DNA of 25,651 nt from CBDTTW01 sp965363675 (lineage in GTDB: Bacteria > Bacteroidota > Rhodothermia > Rhodothermales > DASSAV01), in the NCBI GenBank assembly GCA_965363675.1, contig CBDTTW010000021.1, positions 1 to 25,651 on the forward strand, written 5' to 3'. Position numbers and translations under genes: made by a program. Every line of letters starts with the position of its first letter. Position 1 is the stretch's first letter. Positions 1 to 7,293 of this stretch are shown one piece after another. The notes below the pieces were generated by a model. It was not told the DNA's origin and searched no databases. It saw only the letters and a program-made list of their open reading frames with translations.

Positions 1-69
1 CGGGGTGATAAAGCCGTAGCCTTTGCCGTCGTTGAACCACTTAACGGTTCCTTTCTTACGCTCTGCCAT
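1..69 (-). CDS. Cold-shock domain protein (CspA family), 5' part only
   Basis: The first 23 codons of a minus-strand gene run off the left edge. They read MAERKKGTVKWFNDGKGYGF followed by ITP. This is the N-terminus of the CspA family, with the TVKWFN strand and the RNP1-type KGYGFI motif that binds single-stranded RNA or DNA. The family acts as cytoplasmic RNA chaperones; some members are cold-induced and others constitutive. The ATG is at 69-67. No Shine-Dalgarno sequence is visible just upstream, so translation may depend on leader structure. The gene has its own promoter about 100 nt upstream and an AT-richer leader than its surroundings. The family call is firm; whether this member is cold-induced cannot be read from the fragment. 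Confidence 0.88.
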   Translation of the reverse strand, partial: MAERKKGTVKWFNDGKGYGFITP

Positions 70-168
70 AGCAGTTACTTTGGGTAATGGGTGTTACATA
101 CTCGGCAGAGCCTTTCTTTCCAATCGCCATGTGCAACGGAATAGGAACTGATAGAACAACTGCCAATC
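70..168 (-). promoter_or_regulatory. Leader of the cold-shock gene with an anti-start element
   Basis: This is the likely 5' untranslated region of the csp transcript. It contains CUCUGCCGA (minus strand, 110-102), whose first seven bases are perfectly complementary to GGCAGAG at 67-61, i.e. the G of the start codon through codon 3. The loop between them would be 36 nt. The same 9-mer occurs again at 175-167, overlapping the expected transcription start. Long structured leaders that control translation are known for E. coli cspA; a similar role here is inference. The rest of the gap, 206-374, holds GC-rich sequence in front of the S9 peptidase gene with no clear promoter or RNA. Confidence 0.4.
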
Positions 169-175
169 GGCAGAG

Positions 176-205
176 ATAATAGTAAACAACGCTGTAGTAA
201 GTCAA
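176..205 (-). promoter_or_regulatory. Sigma-A type promoter of the cold-shock gene
   Basis: On the minus strand there is TTGACT (205-200), an 18-nt spacer, then TATTAT (181-176). The predicted start of transcription is near 168-170, giving a leader of about 100 nt before the csp ATG. The local base composition is clearly AT-richer than the neighbouring genes. The match is by eye to the housekeeping consensus. Confidence 0.55.
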
Positions 206-374
206 TTACGAAGGGGCGTCTTTTCTTCGCGTTTCCAAGATAGAAGGATCTTTCGGGGCCGCCGGGGGCCTTGCCGGCGCGCGTTTCGCAGGCGCCGCCG
301 GAAGCGTATATTTCGGCAGCCCCTCCACTCATGCAGCGAGGCCGGCGCGCCCGCCCGCCTCCTCCGACATCTCA

Positions 375-2426
375 ATGCACAAGCGCCTTTTCTGTATCAG
401 TTTATTTTTGCTGGCCCTATGCGCGCCCGTGCAGGCCCGGCAGCCGCGCCTGCTTACGCCGGAACTGCTGTGGCAGTTCGGCCGCGTATCGGACGGCAGC
501 GTTTCGCCCGACGGGCAAAGCGTCGTCTTCGGGATCACGCGCTACGACGTGGCCGAGAACAAAGGCTCCACGGATCTTTACCATGTGCCGACGCTCGGCG
601 GGGCGGTGCGGCGCCTGACGGAGACGCCCGCGAGCGAGAGCGGCGCGCAGTGGCGCCCCGACGGGCGGCGCATCGGCTACCTGAGCAGCCAGAGCGGGTC
701 GATGCAGCTCTGGGAAATCCTGCCTGACGGCGGCGACGCCCGGCAGGTTACCAACCATCCGGGAGGCATCACTGGATTCCTCTACGCGCCCACCTCGCGC
801 CGCATCCTGTTCACCGCCGACGTGAAGCTCGACTCGACGGTGCAGGATCTCTACCAGGACCTGCCGAAGGCCGACGCGCGCATCCTCGACGGCCTCCTGT
901 ACCGCCACTGGGACGCCTGGAGCGATTACGCCTACAGCCATGTGTTCGCCGCCGCCTACAACGACGGCGCCCTCTCGGACGTGCGCGACCTCCTGGAGGG
1001 CGAGCCTTTCGACGCGCCGCTGCAACCCTTCGGCGGCCTGGAACAGATCGCCTGGAGCCCGGACGGCGGCCGCATCGCGTACACCAGCAAAAAGCTTCGG
1101 GGCACGCAGGCGGCCGTAAGCACCAACTCCGACATTTACGTGTACGACTTCGCCGGGGGCGCGACGACGAACGTTTCGGCCGGGATGCCGGGCTACGACA
1201 CGGAGCCGCGTTTCTCGCCCGACGGGCGCCGGATCGCCTGGCTCAGCATGGCCCGCGACGGCTACGAGGCCGACCCGAACCGCCTCTTCGTGGCTGACGC
1301 CGGCGGCGGCGCGCGGACGGAACTGACGGCGGGGTTCGACCAGACGGCCCATGCGCCGGTGTGGGCCCCCGACGGCAAGGCGCTTTACTTCACGAGCGAC
1401 ATCGCCGGCACGGTGCATATCTACCGGGTCAGCGCCGCCGGCGGCGCTCCGCAGCAAGTCACGCGCGGAACGTACAACTACGGCGCTCCGACGCCGGCGC
1501 GCGCCGGAGGCAAGCAGTACCTCGTAGCTTCGCGCACGTCGATGTCGGCTCCGGCCGAACTCTACCGCATCGACACGGCGACGGGGGAGGCGGCCCCGCT
1601 CACGCAGGTGAACGCGGAGATGCTGGCGGGGCTGCAACTGGCGCGCGTCGAGCAACGCATGGTCCCCACGACCGACGGCAAGCAGATGCTCGTCTGGATG
1701 ATCTACCCGCCGGGTTTCGATCCCTCACGCAAGTACCCGGCGCTGCTGTACGCGCAGGGGGGGCCGCAGTCGCCGGTGAGCCAGAGCTTTTCGTACCGGT
1801 GGAACTTCCAGCTCATGGCGGCGGAGGGCTACATCGTGGTGGCGCCCAACCGGCGCGGCCTCCCCGGCTTCGGGCAGGCCTGGAACGAGCAGATCTCCGG
1901 CGATTGGGGCGGGCAGTCCATGCAGGATTTACTCACGGCCATCGACGCGGCGGCCCGCGAGCCCTACGTGGACGCCGAGCGGCTGGGGGCCGTGGGCGCG
2001 AGCTACGGCGGCTACAGTGTGTACTGGCTGGCCGGTCATCACCAGAAACGCTTCAAGACGTTCGTCGCGCACGCCGGGGTGTTCAACCTGGAGAGCATGT
2101 ACGGCGCGACGGAGGAACTCTTCTTCGTCAACTTCGACCTGAAGGGCGCCTACTGGGATCAGCCGCGCCCGAAGAGCTACGATGCGTTCTCGCCCCATCG
2201 CTTCGTGGGCGCCTGGGATACGCCGATGCTGGTCATCCACGGCGAAAAGGACTTCCGCGTGCCCGTGACCGAGGGGATGCAGGCGTTCACGGCGCTGCAA
2301 CTGAAGGGCATCCCGAGCCGCTTCCTGTACTTCCCGGAGGAAGGACACTGGATCTTGAAGCCGCAGAACGGCATCCTGTGGCACCGGGTGTTCTTCGACT
2401 GGCTGGACCGGAGCCTGAAGCCCTGA
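375..2426 (+). CDS. Secreted S9 family prolyl-oligopeptidase-type peptidase
   Basis: A 683-aa serine peptidase of the S9 (DPP IV / acylaminoacyl-peptidase) type. It has a signal peptide (MHKRLFCISLFLLALCAPVQA, cleavage near residue 21). A beta-propeller of PD40/TolB-like repeats follows at roughly residues 30-415, with recurring SPDG and DGRRI blades. The C-terminal alpha/beta-hydrolase domain spans about 430-683. The catalytic triad is readable: Ser543 in GASYGGYS, Asp626 in HGEKDFRVP and His658 in EEGHWI. It should release short peptides or acylated residues from oligopeptides in the periplasm or outside the cell. Length and domain order are normal for the family. It stands alone on the plus strand, converging on the RRM gene with a shared hairpin between them. 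Exact specificity (X-Pro dipeptidyl or acylaminoacyl) cannot be set from the sequence. Confidence 0.93.
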   Translation: MHKRLFCISLFLLALCAPVQARQPRLLTPELLWQFGRVSDGSVSPDGQSVVFGITRYDVAENKGSTDLYHVPTLGGAVRRLTETPASESGAQWRPDGRRIGYLSSQSGSMQLWEILPDGGDARQVTNHPGGITGFLYAPTSRRILFTADVKLDSTVQDLYQDLPKADARILDGLLYRHWDAWSDYAYSHVFAAAYNDGALSDVRDLLEGEPFDAPLQPFGGLEQIAWSPDGGRIAYTSKKLRGTQAAVSTNSDIYVYDFAGGATTNVSAGMPGYDTEPRFSPDGRRIAWLSMARDGYEADPNRLFVADAGGGARTELTAGFDQTAHAPVWAPDGKALYFTSDIAGTVHIYRVSAAGGAPQQVTRGTYNYGAPTPARAGGKQYLVASRTSMSAPAELYRIDTATGEAAPLTQVNAEMLAGLQLARVEQRMVPTTDGKQMLVWMIYPPGFDPSRKYPALLYAQGGPQSPVSQSFSYRWNFQLMAAEGYIVVAPNRRGLPGFGQAWNEQISGDWGGQSMQDLLTAIDAAAREPYVDAERLGAVGASYGGYSVYWLAGHHQKRFKTFVAHAGVFNLESMYGATEELFFVNFDLKGAYWDQPRPKSYDAFSPHRFVGAWDTPMLVIHGEKDFRVPVTEGMQAFTALQLKGIPSRFLYFPEEGHWILKPQNGILWHRVFFDWLDRSLKP

Positions 2427-2433
2427 CGCAGAC

Positions 2434-2467
2434 GCGCCGGGCGCCGGTAAGAGGCGGCGCCCGGCGT
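2434..2467. terminator. Bidirectional terminator hairpin between S9 peptidase and RRM genes
   Basis: GCCGGGCGCC (2436-2445) and GGCGCCCGGC (2456-2465) form a perfect 10-bp stem with a 10-nt loop, extendable by one C-G pair and a G-U. It lies in the 51-nt gap between convergent genes. A short T run follows on the plus strand (2476-2479). Confidence 0.6.
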
Positions 2468-2477
2468 CGGAAGACTT

Positions 2478-2816
2478 TTAGTAGCCGCCCTCGCGGCCGT
2501 ACCGGGAGGATAGCCCGCCGGAGCGATACCCGCCGCCGGAGCGGTCGGTGCCGCCGGAGCGGTCGCCGCCTTCGGACTTGTCGCGGGCCTCGTTCACGGC
2601 CAGCGGACGCCCGCGGTACTCCACGCCGTTGAGGGCTTCGATGGCGGCCGCAGCGCCGCTGTTCTCCATCTCGACGAAGCCGAAGCCGCGCGGCTTGCCG
2701 GTGTCGCGGTGCATGATCAGGGACACGCGCTGCACTTCTCCGAACTCCGCAAACAAATCGCGGATGTCGTCTTCCGATGCGCTGAAGGGGAGGTTGCCTA
2801 CGAAAATGTTCTTCAT
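2478..2816 (-). CDS. Glycine-rich RRM RNA-binding protein
   Basis: A 112-aa protein with one RNA recognition motif followed by a Gly/Ser/Arg-rich tail. RNP2 is IFVGNL (residues 4-9) and RNP1 is RGFGFVEM (43-50), both intact, so single-stranded RNA binding is expected. The tail (about 80-112) has repeated DRSGG/YRSGG units and ends in GGY, like the Rbp proteins of cyanobacteria and Bacteroidota and the plant GRPs. Cytoplasmic; in other groups such proteins are often cold-responsive RNA chaperones. Upstream (2817-2962) is an unusually AT-rich 146-bp gap consistent with a promoter plus long leader, but I could not fix promoter boxes with confidence. No Shine-Dalgarno is visible. It lies 2.4 kb from the cold-shock gene. 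Confidence 0.92.
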   Translation of the reverse strand: MKNIFVGNLPFSASEDDIRDLFAEFGEVQRVSLIMHRDTGKPRGFGFVEMENSGAAAAIEALNGVEYRGRPLAVNEARDKSEGGDRSGGTDRSGGGYRSGGLSSRYGREGGY

Positions 2817-2962
2817 GACGCTGCTGACGGTTCAATAGGGACGCAACATCATCTCGCTGCGCAAACGTGCAACTACCGGATGACTCCCTGTAAAATTAAA
2901 CCATTCTTCATCAAAAACAGCCGTCACGCTTTCGTAAGCCGAAAATTTTAGCCGCGCGCCTT

Positions 2963-3994
2963 TTAGTTGAGCGCGCTCAGCGAGAACTCGCGGATGCCGG
3001 GGGCGAGCGCGGTGAGCTGCTCGATGAGCAGGTCGTAGTCGGCGGCGCGGGTGCGGGCCAGCTCGGCCAGGCAGGCAAGGTCCGGCGAGGCGAGCATCCA
3101 GGCGCGGAAAGCCTCTGCGCCGTCCGTGTGCAGCAGGCCGTTGCTGAGGTAGTGGCCCGCCGAGACGATCTGCGTGAACAGCTTGAGGTGAGGTTTCGTG
3201 ACGGCCGCCGCGTCGCGGTGGTGGGCGATCACCGCAACCAGTTCTTCCGGGAAGCCCCACGCTTCCGCAGTCGCCTTCCCGATAGGAACGTAGTCTGAGC
3301 CCAAGGCGGCCTGTTCGGCTTCCTGCGAGGGTGGGACGGCGACGAGGCGCGCGCCGATGGGCTGCTCGCCCCAGAGCGGCGTGTACTGCTCTTCGGCCGA
3401 GTGCAGCAGCACCAGCCGCCCGAGCTGGTGGAGCATGGCCGCCGTGAACGAGGTGTGCATCACGGAGAGGCGCAGCAGCGACGAAAGCTCCTTCGTCAGG
3501 AGGGCCGCAGCCAGGCTGGTCTGCATGACGTACTCGAAGATGTGGCGCGTCGCGGGGGCCTCCAGGTACGTAAACGCTTGCTTGAGCGCCGCCGAAAGGG
3601 CGATGCGGCTCACGGTGGCGAACCCGAGGAATGTGACGGCCTTATCTACGCGTGTGATGTACTGGCGGACGGCGTAGTAGGACGAGTTGGCCTGCCGCAG
3701 CACATAGGCGGTCATGGCCGGGTCGCGCTCCATGATCTGCACGAGCCGGTCCATATCGACGTTTTCGGATTCCTGAGAGACGATCTCCAGAATTTCGCCG
3801 AGGGTGCTCGGCAGCGGAGGAAAGCTGAAGTCTACGGCGGGGTGTTCCTGAAGCTCCATGGTCGTGCAACCGGGGAAAAGCCGTTTAACGGAGATGATGC
3901 CGCCCGTGGCCGCGTGCTTGGGCTCCGCCGCATCTTGCGCCGAGGCTTCGGAAGGCGGGTCGAGCAAGACGAGGGTTTCCATGGGAGCAGGCAT
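2963..3994 (-). CDS. HDOD domain protein
   Basis: A 343-aa cytoplasmic protein. The HDOD domain runs from about residue 56 (FPPLPSTLGEILEIVSQE) to about 260. It includes the typical RDPAMTAYVLRQANSSYY segment and the VDKAVTFLGFATVSRIAL helix. In the block that corresponds to the HD signature the sequence is AAMLHQLGRLVLL, so the metal-binding Asp is replaced. As usual for HDOD, this is probably a protein-protein signalling module and not a phosphohydrolase. About 50 N-terminal residues are low complexity; internal ATGs (Met5, Met46) are possible alternative starts. It is separated from the upstream HAD gene by a terminator and a second hairpin, so it is likely transcribed alone. Its signalling partner is unknown; no GGDEF, kinase or chemotaxis gene is nearby. 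Confidence 0.87.
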   Translation of the reverse strand: MPAPMETLVLLDPPSEASAQDAAEPKHAATGGIISVKRLFPGCTTMELQEHPAVDFSFPPLPSTLGEILEIVSQESENVDMDRLVQIMERDPAMTAYVLRQANSSYYAVRQYITRVDKAVTFLGFATVSRIALSAALKQAFTYLEAPATRHIFEYVMQTSLAAALLTKELSSLLRLSVMHTSFTAAMLHQLGRLVLLHSAEEQYTPLWGEQPIGARLVAVPPSQEAEQAALGSDYVPIGKATAEAWGFPEELVAVIAHHRDAAAVTKPHLKLFTQIVSAGHYLSNGLLHTDGAEAFRAWMLASPDLACLAELARTRAADYDLLIEQLTALAPGIREFSLSALN

Positions 3995-4023
3995 CGAATA
4001 AGCGGTCGGCAGGGGGTAGGGCG

Positions 4024-4049
4024 GCCCTCCCGGTCGGGGCCGGGAGGGC
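4024..4049. other. Perfect GC-rich hairpin upstream of the HDOD gene
   Basis: GCCCTCCCGG (4024-4033) and CCGGGAGGGC (4040-4049) form a 10-bp perfect stem with a 6-nt loop. It lies 30 nt upstream of the HDOD ATG, in what would be its leader. There is no proper T run on the minus strand; on the plus strand only CTTTC follows. It may be a leader structure or a terminator for plus-strand read-through. Confidence 0.4.
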
Positions 4050-4105
4050 TTTCATACCTATCAGGGGTATCGGCTGCGCGTTGCCGGATTCAAGCCCGGG
4101 CGGCG

Positions 4106-4135
4106 AAAAAAGGCCGCGAACGCCGGCCGCTTTTT
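4106..4135 (-). terminator. Rho-independent terminator after the HAD phosphatase gene
   Basis: On the minus strand GGCCG (4128-4124) pairs with CGGCC (4116-4112) around a 7-nt loop and is followed by TTTTTT (4111-4106). A run of five A (4135-4131) precedes it. It lies 13 nt downstream of the HAD stop codon and would end the GH3-HAD transcript. Confidence 0.65.
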
Positions 4136-4148
4136 GCACGCAGCCGAT

Positions 4149-4853
4149 TCAGCGCGCGTCCGGCCGCCGAGTTGCGGGCGTCGGGGCTTCGCCGAGGGCC
4201 AGCCGGGCCAGCGCTTCGGGAGCGTCCACGAGCGCCTGCGCCCCGCCCTCGCGCAGCTCGCGCGCTTCCCGGAATCCCCACGTCACGCCCACGGCGAACA
4301 GGCCCGCCGCGCGGGCCGTCTGCATGTCGATGGCGGTGTCGCCCGCGTAAAGCACGCCCTCGGGCGCGGCGCCGAGTTCGGCGGCCAGGGCTCGGGCGAC
4401 GGTGGGGTCGGGCTTGCGCGGGAAGCCGACGCGCTGCCCGTAGACGCGGGCAAAACGGATCTCGGGGAAGTAGTGCGCCACGCATTGCTGCGTGAAGACG
4501 TGGGGCTTGTTGGAGAGCACGGCCAGGGGCATGCCTTGCCGTTGCAACTGCGCCAGCATCTCCGGGATGCCGTCGTAGGGCGCCGTGCGGTCGCGCCAGC
4601 CCGCGCCGTATTCCTCCAGGTACACCTGCACGAGCGCTCCGGCCGCCGCTTCGTCGCAGCGCTCGGGAGGCAGGGCCTTTTGGGCCAGCACGCGCGCCCC
4701 TTCGCCCACGAAAAAGCGGTAGGCGCTCTCGGGGTGCGTCGGCAGGCCCGACCGCACGAGGGCGCGGTTCATGGCGCGCGCCATGTCGGCGAGCGTGTCG
4801 AGCAGCGTCCCGTCGAGATCGAATACGGCGGCGCTGAAAGGCGGCTGCGGCAT
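4149..4853 (-). CDS. HAD-superfamily phosphatase, phosphoglycolate phosphatase-like
   Basis: A 234-aa HAD hydrolase with all four motifs. Motif I is FDLDGTLLDT (nucleophile Asp12, acid/base Asp14). Motif II is LSNKPH (Ser114). Motif III is Lys147 in RKPDP. Motif IV is GDTAIDM (Asp172, Asp176). A helical cap lies between motifs I and II. This arrangement fits the Gph/PGP group, which removes phosphate from 2-phosphoglycolate or other small sugar phosphates in the cytoplasm. The ATG starts only 3 nt after the GH3 stop codon (4857-4859), so it is almost certainly co-transcribed and probably translationally coupled with GH3. That context leaves open a role on a sugar phosphate instead of phosphoglycolate. 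Confidence 0.9.
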   Translation of the reverse strand: MPQPPFSAAVFDLDGTLLDTLADMARAMNRALVRSGLPTHPESAYRFFVGEGARVLAQKALPPERCDEAAAGALVQVYLEEYGAGWRDRTAPYDGIPEMLAQLQRQGMPLAVLSNKPHVFTQQCVAHYFPEIRFARVYGQRVGFPRKPDPTVARALAAELGAAPEGVLYAGDTAIDMQTARAAGLFAVGVTWGFREARELREGGAQALVDAPEALARLALGEAPTPATRRPDAR

Positions 4854-4856
4854 CGG

Positions 4857-7166
4857 TCAGCGGTCCATAGAGCGGGTGTAACGCGCCTCGTCCGACACCC
4901 GGTGGGGCCGTCCGGTAATCTCCACCGCGCCTTTGAGCGGCAGATCGGCGGAGGAGCGGCCTACCAGGATCTCGACGTAGCCCGGCTCCACGACGTGCTC
5001 CATGGCCGGGTTGTAGACGGCCAGCAGCGCCAGCGGCATCCGGAACGTGACGGTGCGCCCGGCGCCGGGCGCAAGCGTGAGCCGGTGGAAGCCTTTCAGT
5101 TCCAGCACCGGCGGGGTGACGCTGGCCGCAAGGTCGGTGACGTAGAGTTGTACGGTTTCGGTCCCGGCGCGGGCCCCCGTGTTGCGCACGTCCACCTGCA
5201 CTTCGAGCGTGTCGGAGGCGGCGCCGACCTGGACGGGGCTCAGGCGCAGGTTGTCGTACGCGAACGTGGTGTAGCTGAGGCCGTGGCCGAAGGGAAAGAG
5301 CGGACGTGTGGGCGCGTCGAGGTAGCGGGAGGTGTAGGGCTGCGCGTCCTGGCCGGGGCGGCCGGTGGCTTTATGGTTGTAGTAGAGCGGCGTTTGGGCG
5401 GAGGCGTTCGGGAACGAGACGGTCAGGCGGCCGGAGGGGTTGTAATCTCCGAACAAGACATCCGTTATTGCATAGCCGGCTTCCGTACCGAGAAACCATG
5501 TTTCGAGGAGGGCGGGGGCGTTTTGGGCGAGCCACGGGATCGCGAGGGGGCGGCCGTTGGAGAGGATGACGACGGTCGGCTTGCCCGCCGCAAGGACCGC
5601 CTCGGCGAGGGCCTGCTGGACGCCCGGAAGCCCGAGGTCGGTGCGGCTGGCGGCCTCGCCGCTCATCTCGGCCGCCTCGCCGACGGCCAGCAGCACCACG
5701 TCGGCGGCCCGGGCGGCGGCTACGGCCGCCTCGAACCCTTCGCGGCGCTGGTCGGAAATCCCGGCGCCCTGGACGTACGTGATCTCGGCCGTGGAGGGCA
5801 GGTAGGCGCGGAGAGCACTCAGCAGCGTCGTCACGTCCTCCGGGCGCCCCTGGCCGGCCCATGGCCCCAGCATCGCCCCGGGGTTATCCGCTAGGGGACC
5901 GATGACGGCGATGCGCCGCACGTTCTTATCCAGCGGCAGCAGCCCGCCTTCGTTGCGCAGCAGCACGATGGACTGGCGCGCCACGTCGCGGGCGGCGGCG
6001 CGGTGCGCGGGGGCCAGGATGGCGGCCCGCTCGCGGGCAGGGTCGGCGCCGCGATAGGGGTCCTCGAAGAGGCCCAGGCGCTCCTTGACCTCCAGCACGC
6101 GCCGCACCGCCCGGTCGATGACGGCCACGGGGACTTTGCCGGCCCGGGCCGCCTGGACCAGTTCATCGGGGTAGATGGCGGACATCATGTCCATATCCGT
6201 CCCGGCCGTGAGGGCTTGCACGCCCGCCTCGGTGCGGTCGGCGGCGGAGCGGTGGTTAACCATCTCGCCGATGGAGTTCCAGTCGCTGACGACGAAGCCG
6301 TCGAACTTCCACTCGTCCCGCAGCACCGTCGTGAGCAGGAACGGATTGCCCGTGGAGGGGATGCCGGCGATTTCGTTGAACGACGACATGAACGTGCCCA
6401 CGCCCGCCTGCACGGCCGCCTTGAACGGCGGCAGGTACACGCTGCGAAGCGTGCGCTCCGAGATATCGACGGTGTTGTAGTCGCGGCCGCCCTCGGCGAC
6501 CCCGTAGGCGGCGAAGTGCTTGGCGCAGGCCAGCAGGCTTTCGGGGGCGCGCAGGTCGTCGCCCTGGAAGCCGCGCACGCGAGCGGCGCCGAGGACCATG
6601 CCGAGGTAGGTATCCTCGCCGGCGCCCTCGACGATGCGGCCCCAGCGGGCGTCGCGGGCGATGTCCAGCATGGGGGCGAACGTCCAGTGCAGGCCCACCG
6701 CCGAGGCTTCGGCGGCGGCGATGCGCGCCGAAAGGGCGGCGGCCTCGGGGTTCCACGAGCACGCCTCGGCAAGCGGCGTCGGGAAGATGGTGCGGTAGCC
6801 GTGGATCACGTCCATGCCGAAAAGCAGCGGAATCTTGAGGCGGGACTCCTCGACGGCGATGCGTTGCAACTCGCGGGTGTAGGCGGCTCCGAAGGCGTTC
6901 AGGTACGAGCCTACCATACCGGTGCGGATGAGGTGGTGCTGCGCCTCGGGGGCGGCCGCCGGGTCTTCGCGTGTGGGGCCGGTGGCGAACTGCCACGAGT
7001 ACTGCGTGAGCTGTCCCAGCTTTTCCTCCAGCGTCATGCGCCGGAGGAGGGCGTCGAGATCGACCCTGGAGGCTGCGCGCGGCGCCTGCGCGTAGGCGGC
7101 GAGCGGCGCCGCGACGAGCGCGGCAAGGAAAAGCGTGAGGATCAGAAAGCGGCGCGCGAGCAGCAT
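4857..7166 (-). CDS. bglX: Periplasmic GH3 beta-glucosidase (BglX-like)
   Basis: A 769-aa glycoside hydrolase family 3 enzyme, close to the usual length of E. coli BglX. I chose ATG 7166 because it opens a clear signal peptide (MLLARRFLILTLFLAALVAA, cleavage after AYA-Q); the open frame upstream of it is low-complexity and non-coding in style. Domains in order: TIM barrel (about 35-390) with the nucleophile Asp295 in FVVSDWNS; alpha/beta sandwich (about 410-630) with the likely acid/base Glu504 in MSGEAASRTD; C-terminal fibronectin III-like domain (about 665-765). It hydrolyses terminal beta-linked glucose, or xylose in some relatives, from oligosaccharides in the periplasm. No Shine-Dalgarno is visible. 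First gene of a two-gene unit with the HAD phosphatase. Confidence 0.94.
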   Translation of the reverse strand: MLLARRFLILTLFLAALVAAPLAAYAQAPRAASRVDLDALLRRMTLEEKLGQLTQYSWQFATGPTREDPAAAPEAQHHLIRTGMVGSYLNAFGAAYTRELQRIAVEESRLKIPLLFGMDVIHGYRTIFPTPLAEACSWNPEAAALSARIAAAEASAVGLHWTFAPMLDIARDARWGRIVEGAGEDTYLGMVLGAARVRGFQGDDLRAPESLLACAKHFAAYGVAEGGRDYNTVDISERTLRSVYLPPFKAAVQAGVGTFMSSFNEIAGIPSTGNPFLLTTVLRDEWKFDGFVVSDWNSIGEMVNHRSAADRTEAGVQALTAGTDMDMMSAIYPDELVQAARAGKVPVAVIDRAVRRVLEVKERLGLFEDPYRGADPARERAAILAPAHRAAARDVARQSIVLLRNEGGLLPLDKNVRRIAVIGPLADNPGAMLGPWAGQGRPEDVTTLLSALRAYLPSTAEITYVQGAGISDQRREGFEAAVAAARAADVVLLAVGEAAEMSGEAASRTDLGLPGVQQALAEAVLAAGKPTVVILSNGRPLAIPWLAQNAPALLETWFLGTEAGYAITDVLFGDYNPSGRLTVSFPNASAQTPLYYNHKATGRPGQDAQPYTSRYLDAPTRPLFPFGHGLSYTTFAYDNLRLSPVQVGAASDTLEVQVDVRNTGARAGTETVQLYVTDLAASVTPPVLELKGFHRLTLAPGAGRTVTFRMPLALLAVYNPAMEHVVEPGYVEILVGRSSADLPLKGAVEITGRPHRVSDEARYTRSMDR

Positions 7167-7198
7167 GACGGTAGGGGGCGGAGGGGCAAAGGCAAGAA

Positions 7199-7235
7199 GC
7201 GCGGCGGCTTTTTCCGAAGAGGAAAGCCGCCGCGC
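7199..7235 (-). terminator. Hairpin terminator after the EnvC-like gene
   Basis: GCGCGGCGGCTTT (7199-7211) and AAAGCCGCCGCGC (7223-7235) make a perfect 13-bp stem with an 11-nt loop. It lies between the EnvC-like stop (7294) and the GH3 start (7166), both on the minus strand, and separates the envelope operon from the glucosidase unit. The T content flanking it on the minus strand is modest. Confidence 0.55.
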
Positions 7236-7293
7236 GCGTCTGCTTAAGGTACGTCTGCGCGCCGCGCCATGCCACCGACGGCGGAGGCGGATT

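Noticed and set aside
4024..4049. Perfect hairpin read as the terminator of the HAD gene
   Set aside because: A better terminator with a six-T run lies closer to the HAD stop (4106-4135), and this hairpin has no T run on the minus strand.
4134..5894. A 586-codon plus-strand open frame opposite HAD and GH3
   Set aside because: Antisense to two well-supported genes; no domain or signal recognised.
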